From Candidatus Nanopelagicales bacterium (lineage in GTDB: Bacteria > Actinomycetota > Actinomycetes > S36-B12 > UBA5976): DNA of 44,736 nucleotides. The stretch covers positions 1 through 44,736 of the forward strand of contig JAGYJD010000013.1 of assembly GCA_018402365.1 (NCBI GenBank), given 5' to 3'. Below the pieces are notes generated by a model. The model was not told the origin of the DNA, made no database searches, and worked only from the letters and a program-made list of their open reading frames with translations. The translations under genes and the position numbers were made by a program. Below, in pieces: positions 16,752-25,171 of this stretch (its first letter is position 1; each line of letters starts with the position of its first letter).

Positions 16752-18437
16752 TTGTCTGAGACTAGAAAACTTGCCAACCGTTACGAGTTGGGTGAGCCTA
16801 TCGGTCGTGGTGGGATGGCGGATGTTTTTGAAGCATTCGATACTCGCCTGAACAGAACCGTCGCCATAAAAATTCTCAGAAGCGATCTTGCTCATGATCC
16901 AGCGTTTATCGCTAGGTTTAGAAAAGAAGCACAAGCTGCTGCTGCCTTAAATCATCCCACCATTGTTGCGGTCTACGACACCGGCGAAGACATTTATGGT
17001 GAAGGACGCGCTGCTACCAATGTTCCTTACATCGTCATGGAATATGTTGACGGAACCACATTGCGAGACATTATTAAAAGTGGAAGAAAATTACCGCCCG
17101 AGCGGGGTTTAAGAATTATTGCCGGAGTACTTGATGCTTTAGCTTATTCACATCGTCATGGAATTATTCACCGCGATATTAAGCCCGCTAACATCATGAT
17201 TGCACGAAGCGGTGAAATAAAAGTGATGGATTTTGGAATCGCGCGTGCTTTAGCTGACGCCAGTAACACTATGACAGGCGGACAAACTGTCATGGGAACT
17301 GCTCAATACCTCTCCCCTGAACAAGCAAAAGGTGAAACAGTAGATGCACGAAGCGATTTATACTCTGCTGGTGTTTTACTTTATGAATTATTAACCGGAC
17401 GCCCACCATTCTCGGGTGAATCGCCAGTTTCTATTGCCTATCAACATGTTTCTGAAATTCCCACCTACCCTTCTGAAATTGATCCAGCGATTCCTAAAAG
17501 TGTGGACAGTGTGGTGATGCATGCTTTAAATAAAGCAGCAAAGGATCGCTACCAATCGGCAGAGGAATTTCAAGCAGATGTAGAACGCATCATGTCAGGG
17601 ATTCCAATCTCTAAAGAAAGTCAACCCAAGCCAAAACCCCAGCCTGCAGTCAAGACACAGGTTGTTACTCGCACTAAATCGCGCGGTAACAGCGTTTTAG
17701 TTTTGTTAGCACTGGCAGGTGTGTTTGTGGGCGGTGTAACTGTCTGGTTAGCTATGCAAATTTTTGGATTTGATGCAGATAGTAGAACAATCGTGCCAAG
17801 CTTAGAAGGCTTAACAGTAGAGCGAGCAACAGTTCTTTTACAAGACGAAGGATTAATACTCGGTCAAATAACTCCTGAAAATAGTGAGAGGCCGCAAGGA
17901 ACAATTATTTCGCAATCACCTAATTCAGGAGTTGAAATTACTCCAGGTCAAATTGTAAATATAACCGTAAGTGCTGGAATTTCTAAAGTGACTGTTCCTA
18001 GATTGATTGGATTAATTTCAGTTGATGATGCCAGAAAAGTCTTAGCCGATGTTGGGTTGAGATTAGGCCCAGTAACTGAAACAGATAGTGAGCAAAATAC
18101 TGGTGTGGTGCTTGGGTCCAATCCACCTGAAGGTACCGCGATAGATGCGGGTACTCAAGTTGCTCTCACTGTTTCTAGTGGATTAAAAGTGATTCCACAG
18201 GTTGTTGGTTTAGCTGAAGCTCAAGCAATAACCGATTTAACTAACCTGGGATTTGCAGTTGAAGTAATACAACAAATCGGAACCCCTGAGCAAGTAGGGC
18301 TGGTTATTGCGCAAGCACCAAAGCCGGGCACCAAAGCCAAGTTTGATTCTTTGGTAACTATCAGCATTGGTGTTCTGCCTGAGGATTTACCGCCACCTTT
18401 GCCGCCAGAGCCGGCACCTGAAGGTGAAGTGGGTTAG
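16752..18437 (+). CDS. pknB: Serine/threonine protein kinase with PASTA repeats, PknB-like
   Basis: Transmembrane Hanks-type kinase that senses cell-wall fragments and controls growth and division. 561 residues. Kinase domain (about 10-275): GRGGMADV glycine loop, VAIKIL lysine, HRDIKPANIM catalytic loop, DFGIAR magnesium loop, GTAQYLSPEQA activation-loop end. One transmembrane segment (about 314-336), then three PASTA repeats, each opening with a P-x-L/V-x-G motif (VPSLEGL, VPRLIGL, IPQVVGL). TTG start with AAAGGAG eight bases upstream. The C-terminus is proline-rich. The stop overlaps the convergent rmlD stop (TTAG). It is the only kinase in the cluster; a second one (PknA), rodA and pbpA are absent here. 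Confidence 0.95.
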   Translation: MSETRKLANRYELGEPIGRGGMADVFEAFDTRLNRTVAIKILRSDLAHDPAFIARFRKEAQAAAALNHPTIVAVYDTGEDIYGEGRAATNVPYIVMEYVDGTTLRDIIKSGRKLPPERGLRIIAGVLDALAYSHRHGIIHRDIKPANIMIARSGEIKVMDFGIARALADASNTMTGGQTVMGTAQYLSPEQAKGETVDARSDLYSAGVLLYELLTGRPPFSGESPVSIAYQHVSEIPTYPSEIDPAIPKSVDSVVMHALNKAAKDRYQSAEEFQADVERIMSGIPISKESQPKPKPQPAVKTQVVTRTKSRGNSVLVLLALAGVFVGGVTVWLAMQIFGFDADSRTIVPSLEGLTVERATVLLQDEGLILGQITPENSERPQGTIISQSPNSGVEITPGQIVNITVSAGISKVTVPRLIGLISVDDARKVLADVGLRLGPVTETDSEQNTGVVLGSNPPEGTAIDAGTQVALTVSSGLKVIPQVVGLAEAQAITDLTNLGFAVEVIQQIGTPEQVGLVIAQAPKPGTKAKFDSLVTISIGVLPEDLPPPLPPEPAPEGEVG

Positions 18438-19286
18438 TTTTTTAAAACCAACTCACTCGCTTGATTCCAAGCATCTTGCCAATTAGGTAATGCTCTTAAG
18501 CCCGCATTAATCCATTTTTTATTTGATAAAACTGAATAGCTAGGTCTTTTTGCTGGTCGACTAAAGTTTTGACTGTTAACTGGCTTAACAATTTCTTTGT
18601 CAATTTGTAGCGTGAAGGCTATCGCCTGTGCAAAATCAAACCAAGAAATTTCGCCTTGATTAGTGCAGTTATAAATTCCGTATTCAGGATTAATTTCAAT
18701 TAAATTTAAAATTGCTTCTGCAATATTCAAAGACCAAGTAGGAGCTCCTATTTGGTCATTAACCACAGCTAATTCTTTTTCGCTTTCAAGTAGTTTGCCG
18801 ATAGTTTTGGCAAAATTAGACCCAACTGCCCCATAAACCCACGCTGTTCTCAAAATCCATGTTTTGGGATTTAGTTGCATGGCTAATTCTTCCCCTTGTA
18901 ATTTACCCATGCCATATACCGATTGCGGATTAGTTGCGTCAGTTTCAAGGTAAGGCGTTTTGCTATCCCCAGCAAAAACATAGTCGGTAGAAATATGAAT
19001 TAAATTTGCATTTTTTTCTTTACAAGCTAAAGCCATTTCAGCTACCGCTAAGGCATTAATTTTAGTAGCTAACTCTATTTCAGTCTCTGCTAAATCAACT
19101 TTTGTATATGCTGCACAATTAATAAGATGATCAAAATCAAAACTTAATATCTTTTCTTTGATGTTTTCAATAATACTCAAATCAATGTCGCTTCTATCCA
19201 GAGCTATGAAAGAGATTTTATTTTTCTAATAATTTAACTAGATCTGATCCAACTTGACCATTTTTACCAATTAATAAAATTTTCAT
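18434..19286 (-). pseudogene. rmlD: dTDP-4-dehydrorhamnose reductase, interrupted by a frameshift
   Basis: NADPH-dependent reductase for the last step of dTDP-L-rhamnose synthesis. The N-terminal ATG at 19286 encodes a normal Rossmann start, MKILLIGKNGQVGSDLVKLLEK, but runs into TAA at 19220-19218. The rest (KISFIALDRSDIDLSIIENI and onward, with ISTDYVFAG, YGMGKLQGE, RTAWVYG, DQIGAPT) continues in another frame to 18434. The switch must occur within the A-rich stretch at about 19216-19228. Removing one A from the five-A run restores a continuous protein of about 283 residues, the family length. It follows rmlB by three bases. It may be a real mutation or a homopolymer sequence error. Confidence 0.87.
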
Positions 19287-19289
19287 TAA

Positions 19290-20276
19290 TTAACTTTTAT
19301 TAGTTGAAGCTTTATGCTTCTTCCACCAAGCTTCATTTTCTTTGTACCAAGCAGCCGTGGCCTTTAAACCCTCATCAAAATTTACTTGAGGTGAGTACCC
19401 TAATTCTTTAGAAATTTTCGTAATATCTACGCTATAGCGAAGGTCGTGACCTTTTCGATCTGCAACTTTTTCTATAACTTCTTCACCTACGCCCATAACT
19501 TCCAGTATTTTGTACGTTAAATCTAAGTTAGTTAGTTCGGTGCCGCCACCAATATTATATATTTCGCCAGCTCTTCCTCTTGTTAATGCTAAAGCAATGC
19601 CACGACAATGATCATCAACATGCAACCAGTCTCTAATATTTAATCCTTGGCCATAAAGCGGAACTTTTTTACCTTCCAAAATATTTGTGACAAATAATGG
19701 AATTACTTTTTCAGGAAACTGAAAGTGACCATAATTATTACTGCAACGAGTTGTGATGGTGTCTAATTTGTGAGTGCGATGATAAGCCCTGACTAATAAA
19801 TCTGACCCAGCTTTGCTTGCAGAATAAGGGCTATTTGGCAAAAGAGGATGATCCTCAGGCCACTCACCAGTCTCAATGCTGCCATAAACTTCATCAGTTG
19901 AGACATGTAAAAATCTTTTTATTTCAGCTCGGTGAGCAGCATCAAGTAAAACCTGTGTGCCCATGACGTTGGTGCTAACAAATTCTGATCCACCATCGAT
20001 TGATCTATCTACGTGAGATTCAGCGGCGAAATGCGCTATTACATCGTGATTTTTAAATAGTTCTGCCACCAAGGCTTCATCACGAATATCGCCCTTTACA
20101 AATTTGTAGCGGGTGTCGTTAGCTACTTCTTTTAAATTCTCTTCATCACCTGCATAAGTAAGCGCATCTAGTACCGTAAGGGCTTCTAGGTTTTCAAGCG
20201 GTAACCGGTCAGTCAGCGCCATTCTTACAAAATTTGAACCGATAAAGCCGGCGCCGCCAGTTACTAATAATTTCAT
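19290..20276 (-). CDS. rmlB: dTDP-glucose 4,6-dehydratase
   Basis: Converts dTDP-glucose to dTDP-4-keto-6-deoxyglucose, step two of dTDP-rhamnose synthesis, with bound NAD. 328 residues, full length. Extended SDR fold: GGAGFIGSNFVR at the N-terminus, HFAAESHVDRSI, STDEVYGSI (catalytic Thr-Asp-Glu), YSASKAGSDLLVR (Tyr-x3-Lys), and NNYGHFQFPEKVIPLF. Three bases after rmlA and three before rmlD, so rmlA-rmlB-rmlD is one operon. rmlC is not in the window. Confidence 0.97.
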   Translation of the reverse strand: MKLLVTGGAGFIGSNFVRMALTDRLPLENLEALTVLDALTYAGDEENLKEVANDTRYKFVKGDIRDEALVAELFKNHDVIAHFAAESHVDRSIDGGSEFVSTNVMGTQVLLDAAHRAEIKRFLHVSTDEVYGSIETGEWPEDHPLLPNSPYSASKAGSDLLVRAYHRTHKLDTITTRCSNNYGHFQFPEKVIPLFVTNILEGKKVPLYGQGLNIRDWLHVDDHCRGIALALTRGRAGEIYNIGGGTELTNLDLTYKILEVMGVGEEVIEKVADRKGHDLRYSVDITKISKELGYSPQVNFDEGLKATAAWYKENEAWWKKHKASTNKS

Positions 20277-20279
20277 TTG

Positions 20280-21353
20280 CTAGTTCCCTTGATTAACGAT
20301 CACTCGACTGTGATCGCCCAACATAAAACGATTAGCTTTTGGTTGTTCATTTGAGCCTCTAACTTCAACTTCTTTACCAATTAAGCTATCTTCAATTCTA
20401 GCAACTGAAGAAATTATGGTATTTTCTAAAACAATTGAATGCTCGATTTCAGTCTCAGATAATTCACATTCATGATAAATCGAAGTAAACGGACCAACGT
20501 AAGTATCGGTGACTTTTGTATTTTTACCAATAATGGCAGGGCCTCTAATGATTGATCTTGTAATAACAGCGCCCTTTTCAACTATTACGCGCCCGATCAA
20601 TTTAGATTCAGAATCTACTGTGCCTTCATTTTTAGCTTCCATAGTTTCAAGAACCGCGCGATTACACTCCAACATATCTTCTAATTTGCCTGTGTCTTTC
20701 CAGTAACCGGTTACTAAGTGTGGTTTAACAGAATGTTTGTTATCAACTAGCCATTGAATGGCATCGGTTATCTCTAGCTCGCCGCGGGCAGAAGGTTTTA
20801 TCGATCGCACCGCCTCGTGAATTGGTGTTCTAAACATATAAACGCCAACTAAAGCTAAGTCACTTGGTGGGTCTTTCGGTTTTTCAACCAGTTTGACTAC
20901 ATCACCCTTATCGTCCACAACTGCAATACCAAAACTTTGCGGGTTTGAAACTTTTGTTAACAAAATTTGAGCAGCTGCATCACTCTGCGCAAATTCTTCA
21001 ACTAATTTAGTAATACCTCCGAGTAAAAAATTATCCCCCAGATACATCACAAATGGCTCATCACCAAGAAAATCTTTTGCAATTAATACCGCGTGCGCTA
21101 AACCTTTAGGTGCGTCCTGTGGAATATATGTTGCTTTGATTCCCAGTTCAGTTCCGTCACCAATGGCGGCTTCGACTTCACGAGCAGTGTCGCCCACAAT
21201 GATCCCGACATCAGTGATTCCAGCATCGCGAATTGCTTCTAAGCCGTAAAAAAGTACTGGTTTATTAGCTACTGGCACAAGTTGCTTTGCTGAAGTATGA
21301 GTAATTGGCCTCAAGCGGGTGCCAGCGCCGCCAGCTAGGACTAAGGCTTTCAT
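20280..21353 (-). CDS. rmlA: Glucose-1-phosphate thymidylyltransferase
   Basis: Makes dTDP-glucose from dTTP and glucose-1-phosphate, step one to dTDP-rhamnose. 357 residues, the long form: an N-terminal nucleotidyltransferase (LVLAGGAGTRLRPITHTSAKQLVPVANKPV, with the G-x-G-T-R-L signature and catalytic lysine) and a C-terminal left-handed beta-helix of hexapeptide repeats (about residues 245-350), as in archaeal and some actinobacterial RmlA-like proteins. The frame extends to 21434, but ATG at 21353 matches the family start and lies seven bases after a -10-like TAGAGT. First gene of rmlA-rmlB-rmlD. Confidence 0.93.
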   Translation of the reverse strand: MKALVLAGGAGTRLRPITHTSAKQLVPVANKPVLFYGLEAIRDAGITDVGIIVGDTAREVEAAIGDGTELGIKATYIPQDAPKGLAHAVLIAKDFLGDEPFVMYLGDNFLLGGITKLVEEFAQSDAAAQILLTKVSNPQSFGIAVVDDKGDVVKLVEKPKDPPSDLALVGVYMFRTPIHEAVRSIKPSARGELEITDAIQWLVDNKHSVKPHLVTGYWKDTGKLEDMLECNRAVLETMEAKNEGTVDSESKLIGRVIVEKGAVITRSIIRGPAIIGKNTKVTDTYVGPFTSIYHECELSETEIEHSIVLENTIISSVARIEDSLIGKEVEVRGSNEQPKANRFMLGDHSRVIVNQGN

Positions 21354-21360
21354 GAAAGAG

Positions 21361-21366
21361 ACTCTA
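21361..21366 (-). promoter_or_regulatory. -10 element (TAGAGT) of rmlABD, apparently leaderless
   Basis: Minus-strand TAGAGT, seven bases, then the rmlA ATG at 21353. No Shine-Dalgarno. It lies in the 31-bp gap between rmlA and the DUF2304 gene. Confidence 0.55.
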
Positions 21367-21384
21367 CTTGATGGTGACGCGAGA

Positions 21385-21729
21385 CTATTTCCAGTTTGGA
21401 TACTTATCTTTGGCGTCTCGCAGGGCCATGCCACGATTTAAAACTGTGAGCCGCTTTTGAACCTCTTCTAGCCTTATTAAAAAGTTGGCACCTACAAAAA
21501 GAAAAATTATCACCGTTAAATAAAGCACCACATCGGTAGCTCTAGGTATGCCAAAGAACAAAGCAAAACGTGTTGCCGCATCTTGAGAGACAGTTAGGGT
21601 AATAACCCCAATTAAAAACGTGATAATTAATAATTTTTGCCAAGCTCGAGCACGAGCCGAATTACGTTTCTTTAATAACCATAATGAAAAAAGTATTGTT
21701 GAGACTACTAAAATAATTCTAATTAACAT
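21385..21729 (-). CDS. DUF2304 small membrane protein
   Basis: 114 residues with three hydrophobic segments (about 3-19, 30-48, 63-84), then a charged tail that could form a short coiled coil (RLEEVQKRLTVLNRGMALRD). The pattern FFGIPRATDVVLYLTVIIFL matches DUF2304, a family often found beside GT2 dolichol-phosphate-mannose-synthase-like enzymes. AGGAAAA precedes the ATG at 21729. It lies six bases after the GT2 gene and probably acts with it, perhaps as a membrane partner or in lipid-linked sugar transfer. The function is not established. A second GT2-DUF2304 pair is at 29409-30459. Confidence 0.8.
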   Translation of the reverse strand: MLIRIILVVSTILFSLWLLKKRNSARARAWQKLLIITFLIGVITLTVSQDAATRFALFFGIPRATDVVLYLTVIIFLFVGANFLIRLEEVQKRLTVLNRGMALRDAKDKYPNWK

Positions 21730-21735
21730 TTTTCC

Positions 21736-22412
21736 TCACTTAAAAAACAAATCGCTTAAAATATTTATGCTGTTCCATAATGACTGTCCTCTTTTATACA
21801 TAAATTTTGGATATAATATTTCTACCGCCACCTCTTGATAACTTAATTTTTTCTCTGAAACAATTTCTACAATCTCAGAAGCATGTGTCATACCATCGCG
21901 CTGCAAATTAATTTCAAAAATAACTTCTTTGCTAAAAGCTCGAAGCCCATTGTGAGCATCTGATAAGGGTAGGCCGGTTGAGAGTTTTGAAAATTTAACC
22001 GCAGCCTTAAGCACTATTCTACGTATCAGACTCAATTTGGTTCGTTTATCTAAGAATCTTGAACCAAAACTACATCTACTTTTTTTTCTACAATTGGTTC
22101 AATAAGTGGAGCAATATCTTTAATTTGATGTTGTCCATCAGCATCCATTGTGACAAAAACTTCTATTTGCAGATTTTTTCTGGCAAATTCAATCCCGGTT
22201 TGAAGGGCAGCCCCCTGCCCACAATTAAGTTGATGTTGTAATAAATAGACTTTTGAATCATCAATCAGCTTGACGGTGTTATCGGCGCTTCCGTCGTCAA
22301 CTACAACAATTTTAAAATTTGTTTTAATTAAATCATTTAAAACTTTTTCAATATTCTCAGCTTCGTTATATGCTGCAATAATTACGCAGCATTTTTCAGG
22401 ATCTATGGCCAT
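21736..22412 (-). pseudogene. GT2 glycosyltransferase (DPM1-like), frameshifted
   Basis: GT2 family enzyme expected to make a polyprenyl-phosphate sugar. The N-terminal part (22412 to about 22064) has CVIIAAYNEAENIEKVL, IVVVDDGSADNT and FVTMDADGQHQIKDI, then hits a stop in frame after DVVLVQDS. The C-terminal part (to 21736) continues one frame over: SRFLDKRTKLSLIRRIV, DAHNGLRAFSKE, and HASEIVEIVSEKKLSYQEVAVEI. Adding one G at the GG of 22064-22065 yields the expected DVVLGSRFLDKR junction and a continuous protein of about 225 residues. It is either a one-base loss in a G run or a sequence error. Its start overlaps gmd by 17 bases, and DUF2304 follows six bases downstream. Confidence 0.85.
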
Positions 22413-23403
22413 TTAACTCTTTATCAACAAGAGCAAGGTCCGCCTGAACCATGATTTTGGCAAGTTCTTTCCAATCAGTTTTTGGCTCCCAATTCAACTT
22501 TGTTTTAGCTTTTGAATAATCTCCTACTAACGCATCGACTTCTGCGGGTCTGAAATAACGAGGATCAATTTCAACATACTTTTCCCATTCTAAATTAGCT
22601 TCAGAAAACGCTGCCGCTACAAAATCTTTTACCGTAGCAGCTTTACCTGTAGCAACTACATAATCGTCTGGTTGATCTTGTTGCACCATTAACCACATTG
22701 CTTCAACAAATTCTTTTGCGTAGCCCCAGTCTCTTACCGCATCTAAGTTGCCTAGATAAAGTTTTTCTTGCACCCCAGCTGCAATTCTCGCAACTGCATA
22801 GGTAATTTTTCTAGTTACAAAAGTTTGTCCCCTACGAGGTGACTCGTGATTAAATAAAATTCCATTGCTGGCGTGCATCCCATATGCTTCGCGATAATTA
22901 ACGGTGGACCAAAATGCATAAAGTTTCGAAACTGCATATGGACTTCTAGGGTGAAAAGGTGAAGCTTCAGATTGCGGAGGCGGAGTGCTTCCATAAAGTT
23001 CACTTGATGAAGCTTGGTAGAACCGTGCCTTGGTATCAGCGGCGCGCAAAGCTTCTAGAATTCTTAAGGTTCCAAGTGCAGTAATGCTGCCGGTGTAATC
23101 AGGAATTTCAAAAGAAACTTTCACATGGCTCTGTGCCGCTAAATTGTAAACTTCGTCAGGTTTTATATCCCGCAGTAAATTTATCAAACTCGTGGCATCG
23201 GATAAATCACCGTAATGCAAATATAGATTTCTAGCATTTAAATGGGGGTCTTGATAAATCCCTTCAATTCTTTCAGTGTTGAAAGATGAAGATCGACGTA
23301 TTACCCCATGAACTTCATAGCCTTTAGAAAGCAACAATTCGGCTAGATAGGAACCGTCTTGCCCAGTTATTCCTGTGATAAACGCAGTTTTTTGCTGATT
23401 CAA
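22396..23403 (-). CDS. gmd: GDP-mannose 4,6-dehydratase
   Basis: Converts GDP-mannose to GDP-4-keto-6-deoxymannose, the first step to GDP-L-fucose. 335 residues, intact. Extended [70 protein letters not shown] (Tyr-x3-Lys), and [24 protein letters not shown] start at 23403, preceded by an AGGGGTG motif. It is divergent from fcl, the next enzyme of the pathway, with a 65-bp shared upstream region. On the minus strand a TAGAAT that could be its -10 lies in that gap. Confidence 0.96.
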   Translation of the reverse strand: MNQQKTAFITGITGQDGSYLAELLLSKGYEVHGVIRRSSSFNTERIEGIYQDPHLNARNLYLHYGDLSDATSLINLLRDIKPDEVYNLAAQSHVKVSFEIPDYTGSITALGTLRILEALRAADTKARFYQASSSELYGSTPPPQSEASPFHPRSPYAVSKLYAFWSTVNYREAYGMHASNGILFNHESPRRGQTFVTRKITYAVARIAAGVQEKLYLGNLDAVRDWGYAKEFVEAMWLMVQQDQPDDYVVATGKAATVKDFVAAAFSEANLEWEKYVEIDPRYFRPAEVDALVGDYSKAKTKLNWEPKTDWKELAKIMVQADLALVDKELNGHRS

Positions 23404-23468
23404 GAAACACCCCTATAAGATTTACTTAATATCATTCTAGTGAACGATAAAGGGTTTATAGGTATTTG

Positions 23469-24398
23469 ATGGTAACTAAAGTATTAATCGCAGGCAAGAA
23501 TGGAATGGTTGGATCTGCGCTAGTTCGCCTATACGATTCTTTCTCTAATTTCGAAGTTCTTTCACCTGCTCGCGGGGAGCTTGATTTACTAGATCGAAAT
23601 TTAGTATTTGAATATTTATCTAAAAATAAACCTGATTTAGTTGTTGATGCAGCTGCCCGTGTAGGTGGCATTGTAGATAACAATTCTTACCCGGTTGATT
23701 TTTTATCCATTAACTTACAAATTCAAACCAATCTGATGGATGCAGCAGCTAAAGCTGGGGTTAAGAATTTTGTATTTTTAGGTTCATCTTGTATTTATCC
23801 AAAATTTGCACCCCAACCCTTAAAAGAAGAATACTTATTAAGTGGACCACTTGAAGAAACTAATTCAGCCTACGCAATTGCAAAAATTGCTGGGCTACGT
23901 TTAATACAGGCTTATCGTGAGCAATATGGCTATAGCTGGATTTCGACTATGCCAACAAATCTATACGGACCCAATGACAATTTTGATTTTAACTCATCTC
24001 ATGTTATTCCAGGATTAATTGCTAAATTTCACAAAGCAAAAATTGAAAAACAAAATAAAGTAACACTTTGGGGTACAGGTAGTGCCTTGAGAGAATTTCT
24101 TCATGTAGATGATTTAGCTCGCGCTATTAAATTTACTTCAGAAAAATATAATGACCACGAATTTATAAATATTGGATCTGGCGAAGAAGTCTCGATTAAG
24201 CAATTAGCTGAACTAGTGAGGCAGGTTGTTGGGTTTGAGGGTGAAATTAAATGGGATAGCTCTTACCCTGATGGCACTCCACAAAAACTTTTAGATAGCT
24301 CAAAAATATTAAAGCTAGGTTGGAAGCCAGAAATTGCTCTCAAAACTGGACTTGTGTCAACTTACGCTTGGTACCTTGAAAATGCTACAGTCCGTTAA
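23469..24398 (+). CDS. fcl: GDP-L-fucose synthase
   Basis: Epimerase-reductase that turns GDP-4-keto-6-deoxymannose into GDP-L-fucose with NADPH. 309 residues. VLIAGKNGMVGSALVRL is the Rossmann motif; FLGSSCIYPKFAPQPLKEEYLLSGPLEETNSAYAIAKIAG carries the SSC-x-YP block and the catalytic YAIAK; TNLYGPNDNFD and REFLHVDDLARA are typical. ATG at 23469 is preferred to the TTG at 23466, because AGG lies seven bases upstream. It is the only plus-strand gene in the sugar island. Its stop codon abuts the 22-bp repeat derived from the pabA 3' end. Confidence 0.95.
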   Translation: MVTKVLIAGKNGMVGSALVRLYDSFSNFEVLSPARGELDLLDRNLVFEYLSKNKPDLVVDAAARVGGIVDNNSYPVDFLSINLQIQTNLMDAAAKAGVKNFVFLGSSCIYPKFAPQPLKEEYLLSGPLEETNSAYAIAKIAGLRLIQAYREQYGYSWISTMPTNLYGPNDNFDFNSSHVIPGLIAKFHKAKIEKQNKVTLWGTGSALREFLHVDDLARAIKFTSEKYNDHEFINIGSGEEVSIKQLAELVRQVVGFEGEIKWDSSYPDGTPQKLLDSSKILKLGWKPEIALKTGLVSTYAWYLENATVR

Positions 24399-24419
24399 GC
24401 CAATTCTGAATAAGTTCTA
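24398..24419. repeat. 22-bp direct repeat, copy A (pabA 3'-end remnant)
   Basis: Identical for 22 bp to 25180-25201. Read on the minus strand, bases 24420-24385 encode LELIQNWLNGL followed by a stop, nearly the C-terminus of PabA (LELIQNWLNSLD). It is therefore a displaced piece of a pabA gene, possibly from a related strain, not chance similarity. Confidence 0.85.
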
Positions 24420-24422
24420 GAC

Positions 24423-25171
24423 TCAAATAAGCGACAACCTTGGTAGGTATCCAAAAAGATTAATTAGAAATTTCTCAATAAAATTCTTGCTATGTTTTTC
24501 TTATTTGAAATGCTTCTCTGAGAGCTTTTTCTGTCTCTTACCGTAATAGCGTCTTGATGCCACAACATGTAAGCTTGCGGTTTTTAATAAAAACAAAGTC
24601 GCCAGAATTTTTTTAAACGAAGCCATAAATCTAAGTCCATCGCGTATTTGTGCTCAGGTTCTGGTAGTTGTGGGCCGGCAGGGTTTTACACTAAACAAAC
24701 TTCCAGGTTGCGGTGTTAAGTGGGGCCGTATCTAGATGACCAAAATCCTAGTTTTCCGAAATTATTAAAACCAACTCTTCGACCATCTTCATTTAAATAA
24801 ATCAGCTGACCAAAAGCTGCTACCGCACCGGAATTCTCGAGTTCAGTTACGGCGCGAGTAATAGCCCCCTCGGCAAAAAAATCGTCATCGTTAATCCAGC
24901 CAAAATACTTGGCAGTTTGAGCTGATTCAAAAGCTTGATTTAAGGCAGAACTAAAGCCTTTTTCAGTTTCAGCAATAAATTCTGTGGGTTTTTTTTGTTC
25001 AAAAAATTTTTGGATTTTATCTTCAAGACTAAAAATAGTGTCTTTTGATGAAATAATTTTTAAAGTTAAATTCTCATAGCTTTGTTGATAAACAGACTCA
25101 ACCGTTTTTATTAGAGAAGGTCTGACTCCAGTAGTGGCGATAGCAATTACCACAGCAGGATTGTTAGTCAA
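24423..25171 (-). pseudogene. GT2 glycosyltransferase, degraded by several frameshifts
   Basis: Starts with TTG at 25171, overlapping the pabA stop by eight bases, and reads AVVIAIATTGVRPSLIKTVESV, then GWINDDDFFAEGAI (the metal-site region) up to a stop at 24716. Downstream, pieces of the same protein appear in shifting frames: LTPQPGSLFSVK, then HKYAMDLDLWLRLK, SGDFVFIK, KPQAYMLWHQDAITVRDRKSS, REAFQIRK, and finally KHSKNFIEKFLINLFGYLP ending at TGA 24425-24423. Order and spacing are those of one GT2 gene of about 245-250 codons with about six one-base indels, most in A, T, C or G runs. The 300-base stretch 24399-24715 is explained by this. Decay or poor sequence are both possible. Confidence 0.75.

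Noticed and set aside
21354-21434. N-terminal extension of RmlA
   Set aside because: The extra 27 residues have no family counterpart and overlap the DUF2304 gene end; MKALVLAGGAGTR at 21353 is the normal start.
24385-24420. A second pabA gene
   Set aside because: Only about 11 codons of the C-terminus remain and no upstream part exists, so it is listed as a repeat and remnant.
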